A model generated the notes under the pieces. It was not told the origin of the DNA. It made no database searches and saw only the letters and a program-made list of their open reading frames with translations. Positions 28,410 through 37,927 of a stretch of 64,000 nt of DNA are shown here, one piece after another. Position numbers and translations under genes: made by a program. Every line of letters starts with the position of its first letter. Within the stretch, counting starts at the first letter, position 1. Location: the NCBI GenBank assembly GCA_023150945.1, contig JAKLJX010000020.1, positions 58,174-122,173 on the forward strand, written 5' to 3'. This stretch comes from a bacterium (lineage in GTDB: Bacteria; Zhuqueibacterota; Zhuqueibacteria; Zhuqueibacterales; Zhuqueibacteraceae).

Positions 28410-31400
28410 TCAGGATTGCTTCAGCATCTCCGCGGCGTGCACGGCGACCAATACCGGTACCTGGTAGAGAATGTAAGCCAGCTCAGCGGCATGCGTGTCG
28501 CCATGCCAGCGGAAGCGCCTGTCTTCCTGATACTGCGGCCGGGCTTCGCTGCCGCTGCCCGGATCAGTCAACGTGATGCTCTTCTCTCCGAGGCGCAGAA
28601 AAGTGCTGGCAGCATAGTCGTTGAGCACGTCAGTCCAGGCGAGATCATTCCAGGTGTGAACTGCGGCTTGCGGAGCCGCTTGCGGCAAATCGAGGCCAAA
28701 ACGGGGCTCGCCCGGCCGCTCTTTGATCACGAAGAACCAGCCGGCATCCTCCTCCCCATTCACGATCTGGCCGCCGCGCGCCTTTTCCGCAGTCAGGTCA
28801 AAGCCAAAGAAGTAGATGTCCGGATCGACCTTGGCTTCGTAGAGCGGCGTCTTCACAACCTCGCGCGGCGGATTCGCCTCCTGTGCCGGCGTGAGCGGCA
28901 GCAGCTTGCGGGGCCGGGTCTTGTCGATCTTGCCGTCGCCGGTGCGCTCAAAGGCGGCGCGATGCGCATAAATCACGGCGGTCGGGTATTTCTTCAGCAA
29001 TTCACCGCGAATCACCAGCACCAGCTCCTCCTCCTTGTCGCCCTGCGCCTCGCGATGGTCATGATCGCCCAGCGCTGAATTTCTCGTCCAGCGATGCAGC
29101 TCCGGAATGTCACGCAGCCGTTCCCGCAGCGCTTCCGGATCAGTAGCGGCCTCGGGCAGAAAACCGCGCACGTCCCAGAATTGCCGAAAGTAACTGCCGC
29201 GCTGGTCCGTGGGATATTCCCGCCACAACAACTCGCGGCCAAACTCGTGATTCAGTCCCACCAGGTACGACTCGATGAATTTCTGATTGGTCTCGAGCAA
29301 CGTGATGGTGTTGTTTTGAATCAATTGCAGATTGGGCACGAACATCTCACTGGCGAGATTTTTCAGCGGCTCATACATCGGCTGGTCGATTTCCGGATAA
29401 GCCATCACTTCACCGAAAGACTCGACCAGTTGGTCGCGCAGCCGCGGCGGGATCGTCAATGTAGCCAGCGTGCGCCGCGGAATCGTGATCGTGGGTTGAA
29501 GATTTGTGAGCATGCTCGCGGCCAAGGCCGGCAAATCCAGCGGCCGGCGTACGCGCACCGGAACTGCGCGCTCGGCAACGTCCACGGTGTAAAGATTGCG
29601 CAGCGCGCCCTTGAAGCGCACCGCCTCCGCGCTGTCTCTGCCATTGGTATTCGGCGGCGGATCCTGGCCCGGCACGCCGATGCGAAAATCCGGACTGGAC
29701 GGCAGTTGATCGACACTTGCAGGCGTGCGAGTTTCGGGGTGCAGCGCTTCAGCGGCACGCGCGCGCTGCAGGATTCCATTGAGCCAGCGCACCAACCAGA
29801 CCGCGCCCGCAAACAAAGCCGCGCCAATTACGATCGCCACGGCTTTATTGATGAGCAACAGCACCAGGAAAATCAGCAGGGCGAGCGCGAGAGGCGCGAA
29901 ACGCAGCCAGGGCCGGCGCAGCAAAAGTGCCAGCCAGTTCTCCGGCAGCTCGCGCGGCTTAAGCTCATCCGCGATCTTCTCGCCGGTGGGCAGCGCCGGC
30001 GCAACCACTTTCGGCGGCGCGGCCGACACTTCACCGCGATTGGCGCGCGCCAGCAGATTGCCGCGATGCCGGCCGGCGTCGAATCCCACCAGTTGCGCCA
30101 CCCGGCCGCGCGGTCGCAGCGCCTGGCGCATGGTCTTCGCCAGCAGCGGTGCTGCCAGCGTGCTCTGTTGCACGTGATGATGCAGCGTGAAGCCCTGCGC
30201 GACCACGCGCCGCTGCACCGGTGTCACCAGCGCGACGAAACGCTCCGGCGCCGATTGGTTGATTGCCGTGAGTTCGCGGGCATGCCAGACCTGGCTGGTG
30301 AATTGCGCCATGTGCGCATAGCGGATTTTCTGATTGGCCTCAAGCACGCGGCCGACCTGCTGCCAGGCCGCCTCCATGTAGTTTTCTTGATTCTCCTGCA
30401 CCACCGCAGTGCCGAAGCCGGCAGCCGTGCGGTGGCGCGGATCCAGATTCAATTCCTGCACCCACTTCGCTTTCGCCGGATCACCCTCTTCCGCGACCAG
30501 GCGCTGCGTCTCTGCATGCCAGCGGCCGTAGAGCGGCGGCACGACCAGCGGATCTTCATCCTCCTCCACCTGCGGTCCCAAGCCGCTGCCGGCATTGGCC
30601 TGCTCCGCACTTCTGTCGGAATAGTCCTGGGCCAGATTGATCAGCGCCGCGAGCGCAACTTGAAATGCGTGGGGATAAGGTTTGCCCCACTCCTCATGGC
30701 GGCGGTAATCTTCCAAATCTTCCTCGCTCAGCGTTGCGAGCGGCGGCCGCAACGCGCCGCCCAGGCGCAGAATGCCGCCGAGTTCAGGAATGCCGGGCAG
30801 ATTCGCGCCCGGCGCCTGCACGTCCATGTCGCGACGGCCCACGCGCGGATCCACGGTGCGCGGTTGCAGCAGCCGCACCAAATACTCGAAGTCGCCCACT
30901 GTTCCTGTGCGAAAATACCAGCGGTGATAGAAGGGAAAGAAATCACCCTCCACCCTGCCGGCATAACTTGCCCAGGCGCTCTGGGTGGCGAATTCTGCGA
31001 TGTCGGGATTTTTCCCCAACCCTGCCAGCCGGCCGGTTTCAAAAGAGGGAATCAGGAAGGCATGATAAGCGGTGTTGGGTTTTAGAATGCGCGGGCACAG
31101 CAAGCGCGAATAGGCCAGGTCGCGGTTGGCGCGGACGGTTTCATCGAGTTGCGCCGCGAGCGCAGTCGTGTCATTGGGATCTCCGGTCATGCCGCCGTTG
31201 ACATGCACGTGCGCCCAGGCCCAAAGCTGGTCAGCCGGCGGAAATTTCTGCGCTGCCTGGGCGACTTCGATGTAAGGCAGCGGCCGCCCGAGCCGGTTGT
31301 TGCCTTCGTTGAATTCGCTTTCCTCCAGCACCACCAGCGCCAGCCAGGGCCGCAACTGCAGTTGATTGGATGAAGGCCGGGCCGGCGTGTAGCGCCAGGG

Positions 31401-31712
31401 AAAATCTTCGTCATAGAATTCCACCAACGGCAGGTAGTTGCTTTCGAAGTTGGTGATATAATGACGCGGCTCGGTGCGCACGATCGCCTTGAGGTCGATG
31501 CCGATGATGTCGCCGGGACCGTACAATTGCACGGCACGCGGCACGGTGGCAGTGGCCGTGCCGCCGCTGAGTTGTTCACCGTTGATTTGCAGGCGCACGT
31601 CGATGGAGGCGCGCGCCTTCACCGCAGTGTCCTGGTCCGCTTCGCGCAGAAAAATACCCAGCCCCTGCCGCGCCCAGGGAAGAAATGAGTAAGAGGAGAT
31701 TGGCGTGCTCAT
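28410..31712 (-). CDS. Large protein of unknown function (1100 aa) with a central membrane hairpin
   Basis: No characterised family is recognised. The N-terminal 450 residues look globular (FYDEDFPWRYTPARPSSNQL, LRPWLALVVLEESEF). Around residues 595-640 two hydrophobic runs lie close together (FAPLALALLIFLVLLLIN and AIVIGAALFAGAVWLVRWL), consistent with a membrane hairpin or buried core. The C-terminal 400 residues are again soluble and contain GWFFVIKERPGEPRFGLD. There is no signal peptide. Its ATG overlaps the stop of the 1144-aa gene as ATGA, with GGAGGTGA about 9 bases upstream, so the genes are translationally coupled. The transposase and its repeats lie directly downstream. Confidence 0.75.
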   Translation of the reverse strand: MSTPISSYSFLPWARQGLGIFLREADQDTAVKARASIDVRLQINGEQLSGGTATATVPRAVQLYGPGDIIGIDLKAIVRTEPRHYITNFESNYLPLVEFYDEDFPWRYTPARPSSNQLQLRPWLALVVLEESEFNEGNNRLGRPLPYIEVAQAAQKFPPADQLWAWAHVHVNGGMTGDPNDTTALAAQLDETVRANRDLAYSRLLCPRILKPNTAYHAFLIPSFETGRLAGLGKNPDIAEFATQSAWASYAGRVEGDFFPFYHRWYFRTGTVGDFEYLVRLLQPRTVDPRVGRRDMDVQAPGANLPGIPELGGILRLGGALRPPLATLSEEDLEDYRRHEEWGKPYPHAFQVALAALINLAQDYSDRSAEQANAGSGLGPQVEEDEDPLVVPPLYGRWHAETQRLVAEEGDPAKAKWVQELNLDPRHRTAAGFGTAVVQENQENYMEAAWQQVGRVLEANQKIRYAHMAQFTSQVWHARELTAINQSAPERFVALVTPVQRRVVAQGFTLHHHVQQSTLAAPLLAKTMRQALRPRGRVAQLVGFDAGRHRGNLLARANRGEVSAAPPKVVAPALPTGEKIADELKPRELPENWLALLLRRPWLRFAPLALALLIFLVLLLINKAVAIVIGAALFAGAVWLVRWLNGILQRARAAEALHPETRTPASVDQLPSSPDFRIGVPGQDPPPNTNGRDSAEAVRFKGALRNLYTVDVAERAVPVRVRRPLDLPALAASMLTNLQPTITIPRRTLATLTIPPRLRDQLVESFGEVMAYPEIDQPMYEPLKNLASEMFVPNLQLIQNNTITLLETNQKFIESYLVGLNHEFGRELLWREYPTDQRGSYFRQFWDVRGFLPEAATDPEALRERLRDIPELHRWTRNSALGDHDHREAQGDKEEELVLVIRGELLKKYPTAVIYAHRAAFERTGDGKIDKTRPRKLLPLTPAQEANPPREVVKTPLYEAKVDPDIYFFGFDLTAEKARGGQIVNGEEDAGWFFVIKERPGEPRFGLDLPQAAPQAAVHTWNDLAWTDVLNDYAASTFLRLGEKSITLTDPGSGSEARPQYQEDRRFRWHGDTHAAELAYILYQVPVLVAVHAAEMLKQS

Positions 31713-34700
31713 GCGGCTCGGTTCACCTCCGCTTCGGGAATGACGTGAATGACTTCCGCAAGTTCGGGTGAGAAGCGCAACAGATTCGCCACCTGCGCCT
31801 GAGCTTCGGCAAAACTGCCGAAGCTGGCCCGCGTTTCATACGCCCGATTGTCGGCTTGAAATGCAACGGTGTAGGCCTCGGCGGCGATCTCGACCTTGTC
31901 GGCAAAGGGCCGCAACTGCTTCTCGGCCGCGAGGGAAACCGCGGCGCGCGTCACGGCCGCGCCGCTGCGGAAATGCGTGAACAGTCCGTCCCAGAATTTG
32001 AAGAAGCGCAGCCGCACGCGTTCAAAGGCGGTGTCAATGATGATGGTCTCGTAACGCACGTTGCGCTGCGCCAGCGGACCGGTGGCCCAGGGCTGGCCGG
32101 CAGCGCCCAGTTCGACGCCGCTTTCGAGCGGCTCAAACGCCGGTGCCGACAGCTTCGCTGCGTCGTCCATGTCGCGATACTGCGCCGCGGCAAACTTCTC
32201 CCTGGTGGGACCCTTGACCGCGAGGCCGCCGGTTTCCACGGCCACCGTCACCTGCTTCACGTCGGACGGTTTCTGATTGCCGATCTTGTCGAGCGGCAGA
32301 TTCAACGGCGCGAAGCGCTGGCTGATTTGCAGCGTGCCGACCGGATGCAGCACCAGCACCCCGGCGCTGCCCAAATCGCGCAGGCTCACGAACAATTGCC
32401 CCGCCGCCGGCAGGGTCGCGCGCCAGCTTTCGAGCTTCTCAAACTCAGCCTGCAGGCGCGGCAGCACCGCGATCGGCGGCAGCGTCTCCGCGCGGCGCTC
32501 ACCAAAGGTGACATCAACGTCCACTGAAATCGAGAAGAACAGAAAACCAATCTCGGCTGAGCCTTTCACATGCCACGGCGTCGGCCCTTCGAGTGAGCCG
32601 CGCAAATGCACGCTGTACACACCGAGGCCGAAGACCTTGACCGCAAAGCCGGTCGAAAGCGTCACGATGAAATAGAACGGCGAGAAGCGCAACAATGCAT
32701 CGAAGCTGAAATAGCCCTCCACGCTGAGCGCATCGAAGCCGAAGAACATCTCGCTGCGGCAGCCGATCTGCACGGTGTTGGAAGTCACCGCAAAGTAGGT
32801 TTCCGCCCGCACCCGCGCCCAGCTTTCGTTGATCAACGACAGCACCAGCCGCGCCGGTGAAGGAAAAGGCAGCGGCGGCGCGGTGAAGCGCGGGTGAAAA
32901 CCGCCCACGGACAGGACGAAGTTGGGATTGTCGCTGTAATCCAACAACAGCCCCATTTCCCCTTCGAGCGTGATGAACAGCACCCGCGACTCATAGAGGG
33001 TGGCGAAAAACCAAAGCCGGCGCCGGTCAAATTCCAATGCCCCGAGGAAGGACACCTGCAGGATCAGCACCGCCTGCTCGTCAGTGGGCAGCGCCACGCG
33101 CAGGCGGCCGAGAATGACGACATTGCCCGGAATCTCGATGATCACGCCCAGCGCCACGCTGATCAGCGTCGGTGTGCCCCAGCCGATCTTGGCCATGGGC
33201 CCGATCAGAAACGTGCCCGGGTGCGGCGGGAAGATGGTGCGCAAGTCGCTCAGGATCTTCGGCGCGTTGGCAACGATGTTGGTGGGAAACAGAATGCTGT
33301 TGATGGCACCGGTGCGCACGCCTTGCGCCAGCGGCTCCAGCAACGCGCTGCGATGCAGTCCCAGCAATCCGCCCACGCCCAGCAGCGTGAAACCAAAACC
33401 GAGCTGGAAACCGGGATTGAACTCCGCAGTGATGATCACCAGCAGTGAGAAGCCCGGCTGGCCTCCCGGCAGTTTCGTGTTGATCAGGCCGATGGCTTTG
33501 AGGGAGAGAAAGCCGCTGATCGTCAACTCCAGCGCGCCGGCGTATTCGCCCTTTTCAAAATCAAGATAGAGATAGCCGCCGCCCTTGACCACGCCGGCAT
33601 CAATGGCCAGGCCGATGCCATTGGGCGGTTTGAAGGCAAACGCCACTCCCGCCGGCCCAAGATTGCCGCCGCCGCGCGGAAACGTGAAGGTGGCAATCAA
33701 ACCCAGCCGGTCGACCGAGGCGCGCAGCGGCCCCAGCGCCGCGGAGAAACCGCCGGACAACTCCACCGGAATCGAGCCGTCACTGGCCAGACCAGCTTTC
33801 AAGTAGAGCGACAGGATTTCCAGCGGGCCGAGTGTGACGTGCGCCGGCAGCGCGATTTCCAGTGCAGCACTGCCGATAAACGCCAAACCGCGACTCGGGC
33901 TCCAACTCGCCTCCACATCGAAGTTGGAATCGAGATTCACGCCGGAGAGCAGCGCGCTGATAAACGAATCCCCGCCCTCCCCGCTGATCACCATTCTGCC
34001 GCCGTTCAGGGAGATGCGAAATTCCGGATCCAGCACAGCACTGCGGGAAGCGGTGTCAAAGTGGGCGCGGAGCTGGCCTGCCAGTCCGGGGCTGCGCACT
34101 TCCAGACGGGAACCGCGCGCGGTGCCCAGCATCAAAAACGGCGCGGCCGTGCGCGAGCGCTGCAGCGTCATGGCCAGGAGAAAATCAACTGCACCCTCCG
34201 GCAGATCAAACTCAATCTCGAACAGCGGCCGCAGGGTGGCGCCAAGATCTGCCGCAAGACTGGCCTGGGTGGTCAGCTCAACTTGCCAGTCCTCGGCACT
34301 GAAGGTCTCGGTGCGGGAAACGGAAAGGGGAAAGCGCAGGGAGAGATCGACACCCGGCGGGCTGAAGCTGTTGTTGACCTCGGTATTGAAGGCAAAGGCT
34401 TCGAGCAGCGCCGGTGCACCGCCAGGCTGAATGATTTCCGCCGGCAGCTCGAACTTCTGCTCCAGCAGATTGCGCAGCGCATGGAACAGCGCAAGGCCGT
34501 CAAAGTCCGGCGCGCCCCACTTGTACACCTCGCGCAACAGGCCGGCGGGATCGGTGAACAGCTTCACGGCGCGATCGAATCGAAATGTCTTGCGCGTGTA
34601 GGCACCGTTGAGCGAATTGGCCGGCCCGCCTGCTTCTTTGACGATTTCAATGCCGCCGGTCGCGAGCAGCGGAATCGCCAATTGCGGAAAACGCTGCTCG

Positions 34701-35143
34701 AGATATTCCACCAGCAGGTGGTTGAGCAGCCGATCCACAAACGCACCGGCGAATGCGGCCAGTTCCGCCCGTTGCGGCGGTGACAGTCCAGGCGCGCCGG
34801 CGCTCAAATTCTGTAACGCCGTGGCGACAGCCTGCGCGGCATGCACTGCGTTCTTGACTTGCTCAAGCAATGCCACGCTGGTGGAAGCCACAGCAGCGGC
34901 ATCCTCACGGCTGATCGCCGCGGTCAGATCGCGAATCAAATCGGTGAGATTCGCCGCTGCGGTGGCGCTGGTGGACAACGCGGCAGCAAGCTCGGTCGCT
35001 CCGGCTACACTCTCCGCGGGCCGCAGGCCAAGCCACTCCAGTATCGATTCGGTTGACTCATCCTCGATCCGGCGAGCCAGCGGTTCAAAGACCCGGGCCA
35101 ATTCAGCAGCAAACAGTTCAAGAGTACCGGCGACATTACTCAT
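31709..35143 (-). CDS. Large beta-rich protein (1144 aa), DUF6603-like
   Basis: The N-terminal 170 residues are helical (Ala-rich, LEQVKNAVHAAQAVATAL). From about 180 to 950 the protein is a long series of amphipathic strands with glycine turns (GLAIDAGVVKGGGYLYLDFE, GFQLGFGFTLLGVGGLLGLH, FLIGPMAKIGWGTPTLISV). This resembles proteins annotated as DUF6603; that assignment is from memory and not checked. The strand pattern recalls a beta-barrel or beta-solenoid, but there is no signal peptide. ATG 35143 is chosen for GGGGAG 6 bases before it; it overlaps the protease stop by 8 bases. Function unknown. Confidence 0.72.
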   Translation of the reverse strand: MSNVAGTLELFAAELARVFEPLARRIEDESTESILEWLGLRPAESVAGATELAAALSTSATAAANLTDLIRDLTAAISREDAAAVASTSVALLEQVKNAVHAAQAVATALQNLSAGAPGLSPPQRAELAAFAGAFVDRLLNHLLVEYLEQRFPQLAIPLLATGGIEIVKEAGGPANSLNGAYTRKTFRFDRAVKLFTDPAGLLREVYKWGAPDFDGLALFHALRNLLEQKFELPAEIIQPGGAPALLEAFAFNTEVNNSFSPPGVDLSLRFPLSVSRTETFSAEDWQVELTTQASLAADLGATLRPLFEIEFDLPEGAVDFLLAMTLQRSRTAAPFLMLGTARGSRLEVRSPGLAGQLRAHFDTASRSAVLDPEFRISLNGGRMVISGEGGDSFISALLSGVNLDSNFDVEASWSPSRGLAFIGSAALEIALPAHVTLGPLEILSLYLKAGLASDGSIPVELSGGFSAALGPLRASVDRLGLIATFTFPRGGGNLGPAGVAFAFKPPNGIGLAIDAGVVKGGGYLYLDFEKGEYAGALELTISGFLSLKAIGLINTKLPGGQPGFSLLVIITAEFNPGFQLGFGFTLLGVGGLLGLHRSALLEPLAQGVRTGAINSILFPTNIVANAPKILSDLRTIFPPHPGTFLIGPMAKIGWGTPTLISVALGVIIEIPGNVVILGRLRVALPTDEQAVLILQVSFLGALEFDRRRLWFFATLYESRVLFITLEGEMGLLLDYSDNPNFVLSVGGFHPRFTAPPLPFPSPARLVLSLINESWARVRAETYFAVTSNTVQIGCRSEMFFGFDALSVEGYFSFDALLRFSPFYFIVTLSTGFAVKVFGLGVYSVHLRGSLEGPTPWHVKGSAEIGFLFFSISVDVDVTFGERRAETLPPIAVLPRLQAEFEKLESWRATLPAAGQLFVSLRDLGSAGVLVLHPVGTLQISQRFAPLNLPLDKIGNQKPSDVKQVTVAVETGGLAVKGPTREKFAAAQYRDMDDAAKLSAPAFEPLESGVELGAAGQPWATGPLAQRNVRYETIIIDTAFERVRLRFFKFWDGLFTHFRSGAAVTRAAVSLAAEKQLRPFADKVEIAAEAYTVAFQADNRAYETRASFGSFAEAQAQVANLLRFSPELAEVIHVIPEAEVNRAA

Positions 35144-37544
35144 GGTTGCTCCCCGCGGCTGCCGCTGCGTGCGCTGCCAATGGTGCACTGAGCAAAAGGA
35201 TCAACGCGGCACGCTGGCGCTGCAGGGTCTCCTGCAACCGCCGGCTGCCGTAGCGCAGCAGCAGGTCGCACCAGCGCTGGAAGCAATCGCGTTGTGGCCG
35301 GCTCAAGAGGGCGGCCGGCGCCTCAGCATCAAGGGCACCTTGCATGAGGCGCCAGAGCATGCGCGGGCCTTCGCTGCGATGCCACAGCGTGGCGACGCGC
35401 CGGTTGGTGTTGATCAGGCGCCGCACCTCGCTGAAGTGCCGGCTCACGGCTGCCGCCACCTCCTGGCCTTGCGGACACACGCGCAGCCGGGCGCGCAAAA
35501 TGCGAAGCGTGGCCAAAAACTGCGGGCTGCCCCATGCCCCAAGGTCCGCGCCAGTCGAAGCGCCGTTGAAAGGCGCGTGGGCATGCCGCAAGCCGCTGCT
35601 GCCATTGGAACCGCCATGCAGCAATGGCGAGGCCCCGCCACCACCACCGCCGCCACCACCAGCACTGCGCACGGAATTGATCGCCGCCTGCACGTCCAGT
35701 TTGCCTGCGCCCCAAGTGTCGTCGCGGCCGCCGGCGGGCCGGTCGCGCGCAGTGGTCTGCAAATGATGCAAGATCTGCGCTTTGGTCAAAGTGGGATCTT
35801 CTTCCAGCAGCAACGCCACGGCTCCAGCTACATGCGGGGCCGCCATGCTGGTGCCGGTCTTGTCATCATACAGACAGCAGCAGGCATCGGGGCAGCATGA
35901 GCAACAGTTGCCCGGGAGATTGGCGGCATCTGCTTTGGCCGAGGCGATCAACAAGCCGGGCGCGGCGATATCCGGCTTTGGATTCGCGGCGGCATCACGC
36001 GCCACCGGTCCGCGGCTCGAAGAAGCTACAATGCCGGTCGAGGGCCAGCAATCACAGCAACCGGTGCGCGATTCGTGATTGGCAACGGAGATAGCCTCGC
36101 GCGCCGTCGCCGGCGTGCTGATGGTGGAATCGGAAGACGACCGGATTTTGCCGTCCGGCGTGCTGACCGCTGGCAGGAATTGCGGCGCATTGTCACCGCG
36201 CTCGATCCAACAGTGGAAATTGACCGGGGCTGCGTTCGGGTTGGTGAGTTTGAGTTTCCAGTTCCCGGCGGGGATGTTGCCGGAGGTGGGTTTGTCGATC
36301 TCGATGCGGAAGTTGTTGTCGCGGCCGTGCGGCCCGTTGATGGTCGCGTCAATGTTGACCGTCACCCGGCGCGCGTTGGAAGCATTGGGGTTGGCGATGA
36401 ACGAACTGTCCGTGCCGTGGTTTACGACGCCGCTGCTGGTGCCGCCCTGAGCAATGACTTCCAGATTCAGGGTGCCGGCGCGATCATACCAAAGATCGAG
36501 ATACGCGTCGAATTCGTGTCCCTCCCTCACTTCAAACTCGACCTCGCGCATGGCATTGCCAGGCACGGTTGCTTTGACATGGCAGCGCGTATCAGCGAAG
36601 TTGCCCGCTGCCACCACCACAGCGCGTCCGGGACCTGCCGCTACTGCCGCGTCGATCGCCCGTTCTACCGGTGTGGTGCCGTCATGCGGGCCACGATTGA
36701 CGCCGAGACTGATATTGACCACCACCGGCTTGCCGGCAGCGTCAGGGTGATTGAAAATGTAGTCCAACGCCGCAACCAGACGCACGTTGGCACCGAGCGT
36801 GGCGTGGGTGTAGTCGTAGCGCGCCACAATCAGCTCGGTTCGCGGCGCGACGCCGACATAGGTGTTGATGCCGTGACAACAAGTCGCCGGTGCGCCGTTG
36901 CCGGCGGCGATGCCGGCCACGTGGGTGCCATGGCCGCTGGTCTCGCCGCGCGCGTTCTGGTCGCGCGTGCGGATGGTTTCGGTGCCCTGCACGCCCCGTG
37001 AGAGCTGCGCCTGGTTATACGCCACGCCAACGCCGCCGGGCCCGGCAGTCTCGCCGGTTTGGGCCGTGAGCATTTGATCCCAGATGCCCAGGATTCGCGA
37101 AGTGCGGTCGTCCCAATCCACGAAAACGCCGTGGCGCCAATCGATGCCGCTGTCGATGACGCCGATCACCACACCCGCTCCTTTGCGCGAGGGTGAGCCG
37201 CCGTGCACCGCGGTGGCGCGAATCTCCGGCAGGCTATAATCCAGCAGCGGATGGTATTGTTGCGGGCCTTCGGTGGCGACGACGTGAGCGATCGCGGCCA
37301 GGTCTTCCAGACGATCGACGGGGATCGAACCGGCAGCGATCTGGTAGCCGGCGCGAGGGTGCTGCAGCAGGCCAAAGGATTCAAAGCCGATCGCGATGAG
37401 GTCGCTCAAATCACCGGTGAACTCCACCAGCAGCTCGACTCGTTCAGTTTCTTCCCGCAGCAAAGCCTTCGCCAGCGTGGCCGCCTTCTGCGTCTTCAAC
37501 GCTTGCACGCGCCGGCGCAGTCCGGGATCCAGTTTGTTGATCAT
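35136..37544 (-). CDS. Subtilisin-like serine protease (S8) with cysteine clusters
   Basis: The catalytic triad is complete: Asp131 (VIGVIDSGIDW), His205 (SGHGTHVAGIAAG) and Ser566 (GTSMAAPHVAG), with the oxyanion Asn315 (AAGN). Residues 1-110 look like a propeptide-type or adaptor domain. A beta-sandwich insert lies at about 330-450, between the Asn and Ser blocks. Clusters of Cys occur at 222-223, 496-499 and, most densely, 547-557 (CCSCCPDACCC), only nine residues before the catalytic Ser. A nine-glycine linker at about 646 leads to a helical C-terminal domain of about 150 residues. There is no signal peptide, which is unusual for an S8 enzyme. The start overlaps the upstream stop by 4 bases. 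It probably processes or regulates the giant proteins of the same operon (inference). Confidence 0.92.
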   Translation of the reverse strand: MINKLDPGLRRRVQALKTQKAATLAKALLREETERVELLVEFTGDLSDLIAIGFESFGLLQHPRAGYQIAAGSIPVDRLEDLAAIAHVVATEGPQQYHPLLDYSLPEIRATAVHGGSPSRKGAGVVIGVIDSGIDWRHGVFVDWDDRTSRILGIWDQMLTAQTGETAGPGGVGVAYNQAQLSRGVQGTETIRTRDQNARGETSGHGTHVAGIAAGNGAPATCCHGINTYVGVAPRTELIVARYDYTHATLGANVRLVAALDYIFNHPDAAGKPVVVNISLGVNRGPHDGTTPVERAIDAAVAAGPGRAVVVAAGNFADTRCHVKATVPGNAMREVEFEVREGHEFDAYLDLWYDRAGTLNLEVIAQGGTSSGVVNHGTDSSFIANPNASNARRVTVNIDATINGPHGRDNNFRIEIDKPTSGNIPAGNWKLKLTNPNAAPVNFHCWIERGDNAPQFLPAVSTPDGKIRSSSDSTISTPATAREAISVANHESRTGCCDCWPSTGIVASSSRGPVARDAAANPKPDIAAPGLLIASAKADAANLPGNCCSCCPDACCCLYDDKTGTSMAAPHVAGAVALLLEEDPTLTKAQILHHLQTTARDRPAGGRDDTWGAGKLDVQAAINSVRSAGGGGGGGGGASPLLHGGSNGSSGLRHAHAPFNGASTGADLGAWGSPQFLATLRILRARLRVCPQGQEVAAAVSRHFSEVRRLINTNRRVATLWHRSEGPRMLWRLMQGALDAEAPAALLSRPQRDCFQRWCDLLLRYGSRRLQETLQRQRAALILLLSAPLAAHAAAAAGSNHE

Positions 37545-37927
37545 TGCACCTCCGGCTTGCCCTCAGGGCCACTTTGATTCGAATTTTCCTGCCTCTGCCG
37601 TGCCGTTGCGGAAGCCGGCAGTTGCAGCAGATTCTCCTGCGGCGACTCCGCCAGCGGCTCATGGTGTTTGCCGCGCGCGCGAAATTTGGAGAAGATCCGC
37701 ATCATTGCCCGCCGCCAAACGAGCGCAAACGCGCCGGCGAGAGCGAGGATGAAAATCCAGACCAGCATTCCCACGGACAGCGCCACGGCCACGCCCAACA
37801 ACGGCAGAAGAATCGCACCAGCTACCAGCAGCACCAGACCGGCCAACAACAACAACATCAGCACCAGGCCGATTCGGGCGGCAGGACTGACAGGTTTTTT
37901 CGTGGCAATCACAATGCGCACTGCCAT
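37541..37927 (-). CDS. Small membrane protein (128 aa), first gene of the giant-protein operon
   Basis: Two hydrophobic segments follow a short basic N-terminus (RIGLVLMLLLLAGLVLLVAGAI, then VALSVGMLVWIFILALAGAFAL). The tail of about 60 residues is basic, then Gln/Glu-rich, and would be cytoplasmic if both ends are inside. No family is recognised. Its stop overlaps the protease start (ATGA), so the two are made together. It could anchor the operon's products at the inner membrane; this is a guess from position. Confidence 0.65.
   Translation of the reverse strand: MAVRIVIATKKPVSPAARIGLVLMLLLLAGLVLLVAGAILLPLLGVAVALSVGMLVWIFILALAGAFALVWRRAMMRIFSKFRARGKHHEPLAESPQENLLQLPASATARQRQENSNQSGPEGKPEVQ

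Noticed and set aside
29094..31085. Open frame of 663 codons on the plus strand
   Set aside because: Antisense to the 1100-aa gene; the product is an Arg/Gln-rich shadow without domains.
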